DNA of 32,014 nt from Euryarchaeota archaeon UBA251. Lineage in GTDB: Archaea > Thermoplasmatota > Poseidoniia > Poseidoniales > Thalassarchaeaceae. The stretch spans positions 1 to 32,014 of the forward strand of contig DAFJ01000029.1 in NCBI GenBank assembly GCA_002497905.1, read 5' to 3'. Each line of letters begins with the position of its first letter. Position 1 is the first letter of the stretch. The position numbers and the translations under genes were made by a program. A model generated the notes under the pieces. That model ran no database searches, had not been told where the DNA came from, and saw only the letters and a list, made by a program, of their open reading frames with translations. This document shows positions 1-7,655 of this stretch, piece by piece.

Positions 1-1230
1 CAGATGTGCATCGTCTTGAGTAAATCCACGGACACGAGTCATTCCTGAAATCTCACCACTCTGCTCCCATCGATATACTGTACCAAACTCTGCAAGACGC
101 AATGGAAGATCACGATAAGAACGCGCTTGACTCGCATAAATTCGGATATGATGTGGACAGTTCATCGGCTTGAGCATGTAGCCATCGATTTCGCCCTCAC
201 TCATTAGATTCGAAAGTTCACCACAAGAGCAGCCCTCATCAGAGAGTTTCTTCATCGTATCTCTCTCGATAATCGGAGGATATTGGCTGTCCTGATAATA
301 GGGGAAATGGCCTGAGGTACGATATAGATCGAGTTTTCCAATATGTGGTGTGAATACCTGATGGTAACCTTGGCGATTAAGATGCTTTGAGATGAAGCGC
401 TGAAGTTCATCACGGACAACAGCGCCCCTTGGGGTCCAGAGGATGAGCCCCTGACCAACCATTTCGTCAATATGAAAGAGTTGTAGATCCTTACCGAGTT
501 TTCGATGATCACGTTTCGCTGCTTCCCGGATTAGTGTCTCGCGGGCCTGCAAATCCTCCTTCGTGGCATAGCACATACCATAGATTCTGACGAGCGATTC
601 TTTCGATGCGTCCGCTCGCCAAAAGGCAGTACTCATGCTAGTCAGCTTGAACCATCGGAGATGGGCCGTGCTTGGAACATGCGGGCCACGGCAGAGATCA
701 ACAAAATCTCCCTGGCGATAGACAGAAGATCCGCTGCCTTCTCCAATCTTATCATCCATAATCTCAATCTTGAACGCGTTGTGAGCAAACATCTCACGTA
801 GGCTCGCATTATCATGCTCCTCTCGCTCGACCTTCAGATTCTGCTTGACCAAGGCCTTCATGCGCTTCTCAATGGCCCGTAGATCTTCCTCACTAATCGG
901 ATCCATATGAAAATCGTAGTAGAAGCCATTCTCAATCGGAGGCCCAATTGTTGGCTTTGCATCCGGAAAGAATTCGAGGACAACTTGGGCAAGTAGATGA
1001 GCACATGAATGGCGTAGAATGTACAAGCCTTCGTTTGAATTACCAAGAATCGGTCGAACACTGCAATCTGACGACAGTTCGTGAGACAGGTCGACTTCCT
1101 GACCATCAACGGTTGCGGCTACAGCACCTGACTTTCGGCCATGTACGTTGTGAATAATCTCTCCTACTGAGATCCCCATGGCGTATTCATGAGATTCATC
1201 CAGACCAACATCCACGGTCAGCATCGACAT
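1..1230 (-). CDS. thrS: Threonyl-tRNA synthetase, bacterial type (3' end cut by window edge)
   Basis: Charges tRNA-Thr with threonine in the cytoplasm. The 410 codons present run from the start to just past class II motif 2. Visible in order: an N-terminal TGS domain (about residues 1-65), the second editing domain with the HSCAH motif (74-78) followed by FFPDAKPTIGPPIENGFYYD, the SAD-like segment with DLCRGPHVPST, then the catalytic core with LKPMNCPHH (the Cys is a zinc ligand in the family) and motif 2 VYRWEQSGEISGMTRVRGF. This layout is that of bacterial and eukaryotic ThrRS rather than the archaeal form with its different editing domain, so old transfer is likely (inference). The start at 1230 is supported by GAGG seven nt upstream; a Met two codons later (1224) sits six nt after GGTGAT and is an alternative. 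It is the last gene of a possible three-gene minus-strand unit. Confidence 0.95.
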   Translation of the reverse strand, partial: MSMLTVDVGLDESHEYAMGISVGEIIHNVHGRKSGAVAATVDGQEVDLSHELSSDCSVRPILGNSNEGLYILRHSCAHLLAQVVLEFFPDAKPTIGPPIENGFYYDFHMDPISEEDLRAIEKRMKALVKQNLKVEREEHDNASLREMFAHNAFKIEIMDDKIGEGSGSSVYRQGDFVDLCRGPHVPSTAHLRWFKLTSMSTAFWRADASKESLVRIYGMCYATKEDLQARETLIREAAKRDHRKLGKDLQLFHIDEMVGQGLILWTPRGAVVRDELQRFISKHLNRQGYHQVFTPHIGKLDLYRTSGHFPYYQDSQYPPIIERDTMKKLSDEGCSCGELSNLMSEGEIDGYMLKPMNCPHHIRIYASQARSYRDLPLRLAEFGTVYRWEQSGEISGMTRVRGFTQDDAHL

Positions 1231-1290
1231 ATCACCGCCTCATTCCGTGGTTCGGTCCGCGCATGAAGAAGCATTCGCCCGAAAAGACAC

Positions 1291-1884
1291 TCACCAGTCC
1301 ATGTCTTCGGTATCATCGATATCGGAGACACGAACAGGAGCTGATTCGTCCCACTCATCTTCAAATTCAGACATGAAATCATCCGCATCTACTGGAATAA
1401 ACTCAGGATTCAATGGTTGAGGCTCTGGTTCAGAAGCCGATTCTTCATCGATAGGTTCCTCTTGTTTGGGCGACCCTTCTACCAATGCCGATAAATCTGC
1501 CACAACTGGCGCAGGTAGCGCTTCTTCAGGAATTACTGGAGGAATTTCAGGGGATGGTGCAATCTCCATTGGAGGACTAGGGGGAGGGCCACCCATTGGA
1601 GGACCAGGGGGTGGACCCATCATTGGAGGGCTAGGTGAGGAGGGGGGTTGCAACGGATCTGGACTCTGAGAAGCAGGGGCTGGTGGATTAGATGCAATAG
1701 ATGGCGCTGGAAGGAGTTCGGATTCAACGGGTTCAGGGATGGACTCAACGGGGGCTTCAACAACCAAAGAAGGAGCCTCCTTAGATGCAACATCGAGTTC
1801 GTCACGAGCTGACATCATGTCCGCTAATGTCTTCTCAAAAGCATCCTCAATGGTCTCAACCTTGGACTTCTGTTCATCCGACAT
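1291..1884 (-). CDS. Proline-rich acidic low-complexity protein
   Basis: Unrecognised protein of 197 residues. The N-terminus (1-35) is charged and probably helical. The middle (about 45-125) is dominated by Pro, Ser, Gly and Met with runs such as MGPPPGPPMGGPPPSPPM. The C-terminus is strongly acidic and ends DDTEDMDW. There is no signal peptide or membrane segment, so it is probably cytoplasmic and largely disordered. The gene lies 54 nt after the membrane-protein gene and 60 nt before thrS on the same strand, suggesting co-transcription; no clear Shine-Dalgarno precedes the ATG. The opposite strand also has an open frame here, but the acidic and proline bias fits a real minus-strand protein next to aligned neighbours. 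Function unknown; a binding or scaffold role is only a guess. Confidence 0.7.
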   Translation of the reverse strand: MSDEQKSKVETIEDAFEKTLADMMSARDELDVASKEAPSLVVEAPVESIPEPVESELLPAPSIASNPPAPASQSPDPLQPPSSPSPPMMGPPPGPPMGGPPPSPPMEIAPSPEIPPVIPEEALPAPVVADLSALVEGSPKQEEPIDEESASEPEPQPLNPEFIPVDADDFMSEFEDEWDESAPVRVSDIDDTEDMDW

Positions 1885-1938
1885 GTCTCAACCAGCCCTT
1901 GGGAATAACTGAATGAACTTCAACCCAACCCACGAATT

Positions 1939-2682
1939 CTATTCTTCTTCAGAGTGAGAATCGGTTGGTTGTTGAAGATCTAATAGGAAACTGAAAACAG
2001 TGAATACAATTCCAAGACATAAGACGAATTCCCATGCAGCAGCTACCTCTAATGCTGGATATTGTCGTGAAGTACAAAATTCCATCATATCGCTAGGAGA
2101 TTGATTGTGGGCATCCCAATCAAAATCCTCAGTCCATACTTTTGCCTGATTGGTTAACATCTGCCATAATCCTACGATAGCAGCCATAGCAGGTACTCCT
2201 CTAGCAAGAAGAATCTTGCGAAGAATAGGACTTCCCCAATGAATTCTAGCCGTTACTATCCATGCCATCACGCACCAATAAATTCCTTTGTAGAATATCT
2301 CTATAGCATATTTTCCGTGCATGTATCCATCAACATCCCAAGGTGTTTGACCAACCATGAACGTAGAAAAAGCGGCTATTATTCCGGGTATCAATGCGGC
2401 AAAATTGAGTATATGCCATGCAAAATGGGCTTCTTTTTCCACCAACCTTTCACGATTGAATAATAGAATTTCAATCATCACCCATACCACAGTTACAGTG
2501 GTAAGAAATGTACCAAGAGAAAACAAGGTATCTCCAGGTTCAAATAAATCAAAATCAGAAATGAATGGCATAAATGGCTTACAACCACTTGCTACCCAAG
2601 CAATGTAACAAAGAATCATCCAACCCAAGGTAATTCCTGTAAACAAAAGAATTGACAATCGGCGACGATAAACATCATCCAT
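1939..2682 (-). CDS. Frag1/DRAM/Sfk1-like multi-pass membrane protein
   Basis: A 247-residue membrane protein with about six hydrophobic segments (roughly residues 9-30, 50-75, 88-108, 128-145, 160-175 and 215-237) and an acidic C-terminal tail. The pattern of PFISDFDLFEPGDTLF after the first segment, a segment with ILNFAALIPGIIAAFSTFMV, and a last segment WEFVLCLGIVFTVFSFLLD preceded by an acidic residue resembles the Frag1/DRAM/Sfk1 family as I remember it (PxISD loop, invariant late Glu-Trp). In eukaryotes that family acts in Golgi, lysosome and plasma-membrane lipid processes; the archaeal role is unknown. The start has GGGAGG only three nt upstream. It is transcribed away from the NAD kinase gene across a 46-nt gap. 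The family call is from motif memory and needs a profile search. Confidence 0.65.
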   Translation of the reverse strand: MDDVYRRRLSILLFTGITLGWMILCYIAWVASGCKPFMPFISDFDLFEPGDTLFSLGTFLTTVTVVWVMIEILLFNRERLVEKEAHFAWHILNFAALIPGIIAAFSTFMVGQTPWDVDGYMHGKYAIEIFYKGIYWCVMAWIVTARIHWGSPILRKILLARGVPAMAAIVGLWQMLTNQAKVWTEDFDWDAHNQSPSDMMEFCTSRQYPALEVAAAWEFVLCLGIVFTVFSFLLDLQQPTDSHSEEE

Positions 2683-2697
2683 GAGCCTCCCGAGTGG

Positions 2698-2708
2698 TAA
2701 TTACATTT
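2698..2708. promoter_or_regulatory. AT-rich TATA-like box in a 46-nt divergent promoter
   Basis: The sequence taattacattt is the only AT-rich stretch between the divergent DRAM-like and NAD-kinase genes. Its centre lies about 26 nt before the plus-strand ATG at 2729 and about 22 nt before the minus-strand ATG at 2682. Those spacings fit archaeal TATA boxes of leaderless or near-leaderless transcripts. Inference from spacing and composition only. Confidence 0.35.
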
Positions 2709-2728
2709 CACATTTGGTTTCCTGACAT

Positions 2729-3952
2729 ATGGCGAGGCTTGATGCATCGGACGGAACTGGCACGAACATGAGCCATCGGATCGGCATCATCGTCAATCCC
2801 GATGCAGGGCTAGGCGGACGTCTCGCTCTGAAGGGATCGGACGGTCAAGCCGAACTAGCTCGATCTAAGGGTGCGGATGATCGTTCAGGCCCACGAATGA
2901 CTGAATCACTTGAACACCTGAATTCAATTATTTCCATCACACTCGGGCCATGGACGGAAGTGGAATGGTGCCTAATGGATGGACGGATGGGCGCCTCATG
3001 GATTCCAAAGCCACTTAGAGAGATTGGACTGTGGAACATCATTGCTGAAACTCCACAGAACACAACCGCGCATGATACAACAGCTGCAGTCCATACTATG
3101 ATTGAACACCATGTGGATATGATTCTCTATGCTGGGGGAGATGGAACAACTAGGGACATCGTAAATGCCCTGATGGAAATTGATGCAAGTGAAACACCGA
3201 TACTAGGTGTTCCTGCAGGCGTCAAGATGCACAGTGGATGCTTCGGAGCATCTCCACGCGCCTCTGCAGAAGCTCTTGCAGCTTGGATCACAGGTGATCT
3301 TCTGCTCGCAAGAACCGAGGTGATGGATTTGGATGAGGATCTGTATAGAGGCGGTGAATGGGTGGTTCGCATGTATGGAGAAGCAAACACACCCGGTAGT
3401 CCGCGCTGGATGCAGGGTTCCAAGCAGCGTGTAGAACGTGTATCTGAAACTGAGATTCTTGAAGGGCTAGGTGACCATATTCAGGAAACCATCGAAGAGA
3501 ATCCTGACATGCTCGTCATATGGGGAAGTGGAGGAACTCTCCGAACACTCGGAGATGGTATTGGTTACTCAATCTCGGTACTCGGAATCGATGCCACTCG
3601 TGGAACAAAACAAATCGGAACGGATCTGGATGAGACCGGTTTAATCGAGACTATCAATTCTCACAAAATACTCTTCGGAGAAGAGAGTGAAATCCTTCTC
3701 CTTCTCTCACCAATGGGAGGGCAGGGATTCTTGATTGGAAGAGGAAATCTACAACTCTCTCCCGATGTTCTCAGGAGCATCGGTATTGATGCGATTCTTG
3801 GCGTCGTCACACCTGCGAAACTTGCAACACTAAATTCACTTAGAATTGATACCGGTGATGCTGAACTTGATGCTGAATTCCGTGAACGAAAATACCTCAA
3901 GGCTCTCCAAGGCTACCGCACAACTAGGCTTATCCGCATCTCTGCAGATTGA
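2729..3952 (+). CDS. ATP-NAD kinase family protein (COG3199 type)
   Basis: Predicted to phosphorylate NAD to NADP using ATP or polyphosphate. The 407-residue protein shows RIGIIVNPDAGLGGRLALKG near the N-terminus, the diagnostic nucleotide-binding YAGGDGTTRDIVNAL, then LGVPAGVKMHSGCFG, and at the C-terminus GRGNLQLSPDVLRSIG followed by VVTPAKLATLNSLRIDTGD. This full set is typical of the long COG3199 kinases rather than the short NadK form. The family usually begins right at the IGIIVNP strand, so Met14 (ATG at 2768) is an alternative start. The ATG at 2729 is kept because a TATA-like box sits about 26 nt upstream, as expected for a leaderless message. The next gene starts 46 nt downstream on the same strand with its own AT-rich box. 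Confidence 0.9.
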   Translation: MARLDASDGTGTNMSHRIGIIVNPDAGLGGRLALKGSDGQAELARSKGADDRSGPRMTESLEHLNSIISITLGPWTEVEWCLMDGRMGASWIPKPLREIGLWNIIAETPQNTTAHDTTAAVHTMIEHHVDMILYAGGDGTTRDIVNALMEIDASETPILGVPAGVKMHSGCFGASPRASAEALAAWITGDLLLARTEVMDLDEDLYRGGEWVVRMYGEANTPGSPRWMQGSKQRVERVSETEILEGLGDHIQETIEENPDMLVIWGSGGTLRTLGDGIGYSISVLGIDATRGTKQIGTDLDETGLIETINSHKILFGEESEILLLLSPMGGQGFLIGRGNLQLSPDVLRSIGIDAILGVVTPAKLATLNSLRIDTGDAELDAEFRERKYLKALQGYRTTRLIRISAD

Positions 3953-3963
3953 TTTTACCGCGG

Positions 3964-3976
3964 GAATATTCAATTT
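3964..3976 (+). promoter_or_regulatory. TATA-like box for the propeller/TSP3 surface protein
   Basis: gaatattcaattt is centred about 29 nt before the ATG at 3999, and no Shine-Dalgarno follows it. This fits a leaderless archaeal promoter and supports the start at 3999 over the longer in-frame extension that runs back into the kinase gene. Not proven. Confidence 0.4.
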
Positions 3977-3998
3977 CACTGACCTCCGTCACTGGTCC

Positions 3999-6900
3999 AT
4001 GCACCGGCCACTAACCGCATCCATGCTCGTTCTGACGATGGTCCTCGCCCTCGTAGGTTCGCTAACCGTCCCGCTTGCTGAATCGGATGAAGAAGCAAAT
4101 CTAACGGCTGCTCGAGCAGGAGCAACCGCATGGCTCCATGACCGAGCGGAATCTATCGGAAATGCTGGTACTCACTCTAGTATGGAGATTGCTGCTGATG
4201 GTACCATGTGGGTCGCACACGCAAAAAATGGCGATCTTCATGTTACAAACAACGCTGATGGATATTGGTCTACAGAACAAGTGTATTCCTTCGGTGAGAC
4301 TGGACGGCTAGCTAATTTACAACTTGACTCCAATGGATTGCCGCGAGTGGCACACATCGACATCACAAACCATGTACTTCGAATCTCACGTTATGATGGG
4401 TCCTCATGGAGTACTACCACTGTTGCACCTGGTGAAGACACAGGTGATGAAGGACCCTACACAGACAATACCGGACGTATCGGATTCCGTATAGGGTCTG
4501 ATGGAACAGAACACTACTCCTACTATACAGGTGATTACGACCTTGCCTACTCCTCGTATGATGGGACTACTTGGACCACTCAAATCATTGACGATGGACA
4601 AGGTGAGGCTGAAGACTTTGACGGATATTCTAGAATGGGGCGCTGGTCTGATCTTGTACTCGGACCTTCAGGGCAACCTGAAGTCGCCTATACTGGATAT
4701 TTCGTTGATGCAACCATCAACCCAGTCACGAATCAAGCAGAAAGCGCATGGTATGTGGAAAATGTTCGACATGCGATATTGACGCCTGGAGGTTGGTCTG
4801 TGAATACTATAATCGCTAATGAGACGGGGGACTCCTACACAGAGTATCTGTGGGTTTCTGCTGGACAGGATGCCTCTGGGACTATGCACATTGCTTACCA
4901 GAACCGGTCATTGTCGAGAGAATCCGTTTGGATGGCCACACAGAACTCAGGTTCTTGGAACATAGAACGTGTGTCTCAAGGTATCGCAGATGGATTCTAC
5001 ATTCGTCTCGTCTTTGATTCATCGGATTCAGCACGAATCGCTTGGTATGATGATAGTCTCGATGATACAGTCCTAATGCGCGAGGAAGGTGGATCTTTTG
5101 TCAGAGTCACAGTCGCATCAAGCGGAGACGTTGGCCAACACCTCGATTTAGCACTCAACTCAAACGATGAAGAGATTCTGAGTTACCACGATGCGACTGA
5201 TCTTGACCTGATAGTATCCATCCCTGGTGTCGATGAGGACGGCGATGGGATTGTTGACTCCATCGACCGTTGTCCAGGATCATTGAGTTCTGCCCGCACG
5301 GATAGCATTGGTTGCGATTGGACACCTGGAGAGTTAAGCACAGACACAGATGACTTCGCATATCTTGAATCTACTCGGAATAGCGACGGCACCTTGTACA
5401 TGGTTCTCTTTGAAGGATACGAAAAAGGTACTACGTCCTGCGACCACGACCCTGGCACCAACATGAACGATTCCGATGATTGTAACCTAGTCGTGTTTTC
5501 AATTGGTTCTCAATCTGGTAGTGTTGATTATTTCCGCACAGTAATCGATTATGAAGCCGAATCTGGAAGATATGCAGATATTGTTTCAACCTCTAGTTCA
5601 GGTGCTCCAATGTCTAATTATGGTCTCGCAGTATCTTACATGCACATTTCTGATCGAACCTTATTCAACTCTGTGAACGGGTCCGAGATGAGGGTAGCTG
5701 AACGATCATCTGGAGGGCAATGGGGGACTACTACTCTACATTCTGGGAACTCTACTGGATGGTACACCTCAATCGCAGTTTCTACGAATGGAACATTGGC
5801 AGCAACATGGGTTGATTTAGACGGTGATGATACTGTTTGGATTTCAATGAATTACGATGGAACATGGATGCCTGCTGAAATAGTCGCAGTCAACGCAACA
5901 TTCCCTCGTGTAGGCTTTGTTGGGGAAGACCCTGTTGTCTTCCATCGAGACATCACCAATACGGACATCGTCATGTCTAGCAAGAACAATTCGGGTTGGA
6001 GTGCGGAATTCATCGCCGATCAACCAACTAACTTCTATCGCCCAGATCTAGCTACTGGCCCAGATGGGACTCTATGGTATGTGTTCCAGAAAGGATATGA
6101 TTCCGCAAACGGAGATGCAGACTGTGACTCATTCAACGAATGTAGTGTCCTAATGGTACACCATGATGGAACTCAGATGGGCACTGTTCAAGCAATCGGT
6201 TATGCGGATCCCGGGCAAGGTGTTTACCCCTCAATAGACGTTGATTCGGCAGGGCGTCCACATGTATCCTGGTATGCGACAGATGACCTCGGAATCACAG
6301 TATCTGCAGAAGGCCCTAATGGATGGGAACCTGTAACTGTCACTTATGACCGCGCTTCCGGCCGTTACTCCGAAATAACGACGAATGACGAGGGTTGGGA
6401 AACTGTGTATACCTTCGATCAGGAGGCGAATGGAACCATCGTCTATCTGGAACGGAATCCAACAGAACAAGATCACGATCTCGTGAGCGACGATGATGAT
6501 CTCTGCCCTAACACGCCGTTTGGTGAATCAGTAGACAACGATGGATGCGGAGAGAGTCAACGAGATACGGACAATGATGGTGTCCTCGATGTAAATGACC
6601 TATGTCCATTCACCAACTCAATTGAGGCAAGTGACGTCAATACAGATGGATGTGGAGCAAGTCAACGAGACACTGATAACGACGGGGTAAATGATGCTCT
6701 AGATGAATGTCCAGGAACACCTGCGGCTACAGCGGTTGACAACAAAGGATGCGATGCTGCTAACCAAGATTCGGATAGTGATGGCATCAGCGATGTGAAT
6801 GACCTTTGTCCTGATACCCCATACTGGGCGAAAGATAGTGTGGATTCGGATGGATGCGCCCTGTCTGAGAAAGACAGCGATGGTGACGGTGCCTACGACG

Positions 6901-7619
6901 ACTTCGATAAGTTCCCACAAGACCCTACACAAATCTACGACTCAGACAATGACGGTTATGGAGACAACGAGAGTGGTAACTCACCTGATGGATGTCCCTT
7001 CGAAGCTGGAACCTCAATTGGGACCCCTGCAGGTTGTCCCGACATCGATGGAGATGGGGTTGCGGACAGTGTAGATGATGACTTGGATGGTGATGGAGTA
7101 GTAAACGAAGAGGATGCTTTCCCATTAGATGCGTCAGAGACAATTGATACCGATGGGGATGCTTTTGGAGACAACATGGACCCAGATGACGATGGAGATG
7201 GGCACACTGATGTGAAAGAGGTCGATTGTGGAAGCAACCCTCTCGATGCCACCTCGATTCCTCCAGATGCAGATGGAGATGGTACTTGTGATGCTCTTGA
7301 AACCGCAGACAGTGGTAATGAGACACCTTCGGATGGTGGAGAAGCCGAAGGGATCAACGCCATGGTCATCGGCGGAGCTGTCGGATTGGTAGTCGTAGTC
7401 ATTGCCGGAATCATTGGTGCTATGATGTTCCTCTCCAAGGATGAAGATGCGCCTCTTGGAACTGCTGCGGCAGTATCTACTAGTACAACACAGGCTGAAG
7501 GACAGCAGGGACAAATGATCCCAACTGGAAAGAACTGTACTCAATGCAATGCACCAGGCGTGGTCCACATACCAGCCTATGGACGAGACTATTGTTCCAC
7601 ATGCGGTCAGTACAATTGA
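3999..7619 (+). CDS. Secreted beta-propeller / thrombospondin type-3 protein with membrane anchor and C-terminal zinc ribbon
   Basis: A 1206-residue surface protein. The signal peptide is MHRPLTASMLVLTMVLALVG and on to about residue 28. Two large regions of repeated strands follow (about 50-405 and 450-820). Each blade has the form I-x-x-x-x-x-G-x-P-x-V-A-Y followed by a Trp-containing turn such as DGTTWTTQI, as in beta-propellers. One Ca-binding type-3 repeat (DEDGDGIVDSIDRCPG) separates the two. From about 824 to 1108 there is an array of type-3 repeats rich in DxDxDG, with paired Cys. A hydrophobic segment (about 1121-1145) is followed by a short linker and CTQC...CSTC, a zinc ribbon that should lie inside the cell. 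The reading frame is open back to 3846, but 3999 is chosen because the signal peptide begins there. Ligand or substrate unknown; likely an adhesin or polymer-binding protein. Confidence 0.88.
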   Translation: MHRPLTASMLVLTMVLALVGSLTVPLAESDEEANLTAARAGATAWLHDRAESIGNAGTHSSMEIAADGTMWVAHAKNGDLHVTNNADGYWSTEQVYSFGETGRLANLQLDSNGLPRVAHIDITNHVLRISRYDGSSWSTTTVAPGEDTGDEGPYTDNTGRIGFRIGSDGTEHYSYYTGDYDLAYSSYDGTTWTTQIIDDGQGEAEDFDGYSRMGRWSDLVLGPSGQPEVAYTGYFVDATINPVTNQAESAWYVENVRHAILTPGGWSVNTIIANETGDSYTEYLWVSAGQDASGTMHIAYQNRSLSRESVWMATQNSGSWNIERVSQGIADGFYIRLVFDSSDSARIAWYDDSLDDTVLMREEGGSFVRVTVASSGDVGQHLDLALNSNDEEILSYHDATDLDLIVSIPGVDEDGDGIVDSIDRCPGSLSSARTDSIGCDWTPGELSTDTDDFAYLESTRNSDGTLYMVLFEGYEKGTTSCDHDPGTNMNDSDDCNLVVFSIGSQSGSVDYFRTVIDYEAESGRYADIVSTSSSGAPMSNYGLAVSYMHISDRTLFNSVNGSEMRVAERSSGGQWGTTTLHSGNSTGWYTSIAVSTNGTLAATWVDLDGDDTVWISMNYDGTWMPAEIVAVNATFPRVGFVGEDPVVFHRDITNTDIVMSSKNNSGWSAEFIADQPTNFYRPDLATGPDGTLWYVFQKGYDSANGDADCDSFNECSVLMVHHDGTQMGTVQAIGYADPGQGVYPSIDVDSAGRPHVSWYATDDLGITVSAEGPNGWEPVTVTYDRASGRYSEITTNDEGWETVYTFDQEANGTIVYLERNPTEQDHDLVSDDDDLCPNTPFGESVDNDGCGESQRDTDNDGVLDVNDLCPFTNSIEASDVNTDGCGASQRDTDNDGVNDALDECPGTPAATAVDNKGCDAANQDSDSDGISDVNDLCPDTPYWAKDSVDSDGCALSEKDSDGDGAYDDFDKFPQDPTQIYDSDNDGYGDNESGNSPDGCPFEAGTSIGTPAGCPDIDGDGVADSVDDDLDGDGVVNEEDAFPLDASETIDTDGDAFGDNMDPDDDGDGHTDVKEVDCGSNPLDATSIPPDADGDGTCDALETADSGNETPSDGGEAEGINAMVIGGAVGLVVVVIAGIIGAMMFLSKDEDAPLGTAAAVSTSTTQAEGQQGQMIPTGKNCTQCNAPGVVHIPAYGRDYCSTCGQYN
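6468..7310 (+). repeat. Coding array of thrombospondin type-3 calcium-binding repeats
   Basis: Within the surface-protein gene, units of roughly 90-110 nt encode DTDNDGVxDxxDxCPxTP followed by a short variable stretch and DxxGCG. At least eight DxDxDG loops are visible. Later units lose the Cys pair and become DDDLDGDGVVNEEDAFP-like (cohesin/dockerin-style) loops. The repetition is at protein level; the DNA copies have diverged, so recent duplication is not evident. Confidence 0.85.
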
Positions 7620-7634
7620 TCCCTTGTTGCTGCC

Positions 7635-7655
7635 TTTTTGAGATTTTAATCTCAA
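7635..7655. terminator. T-run plus perfect 8-bp inverted repeat between convergent genes
   Basis: After the surface-protein stop there is TTTTT (7635-7639), followed by the perfect palindrome ttgagatt-tt-aatctcaa (7638-7655). Its right arm contains the pyrG stop codon (7652-7654). Position between two converging genes suggests a shared termination or insulating element. Archaeal termination mostly needs only T-runs, so the hairpin's role is uncertain. Confidence 0.45.

Noticed and set aside
3846..3998. Longer start for the propeller/TSP3 protein, overlapping the NAD kinase gene by about 100 nt
   Set aside because: The extension has no conserved features and would put a signal peptide 51 residues from the N-terminus; the ATG at 3999 starts the signal peptide and follows an AT-rich box.
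6468..7310. Regularly spaced similar units that could suggest a CRISPR array
   Set aside because: The units are in-frame protein repeats with diverged DNA, unequal spacing and no identical direct repeats.
6925..7655. Several open frames on the minus strand, one His/Leu-rich and one Ser/Pro-rich
   Set aside because: They are reverse-strand shadows of the GAT/GAC-rich type-3 repeat array; their bias is fully explained by the Asp/Gly codons of the plus-strand gene.
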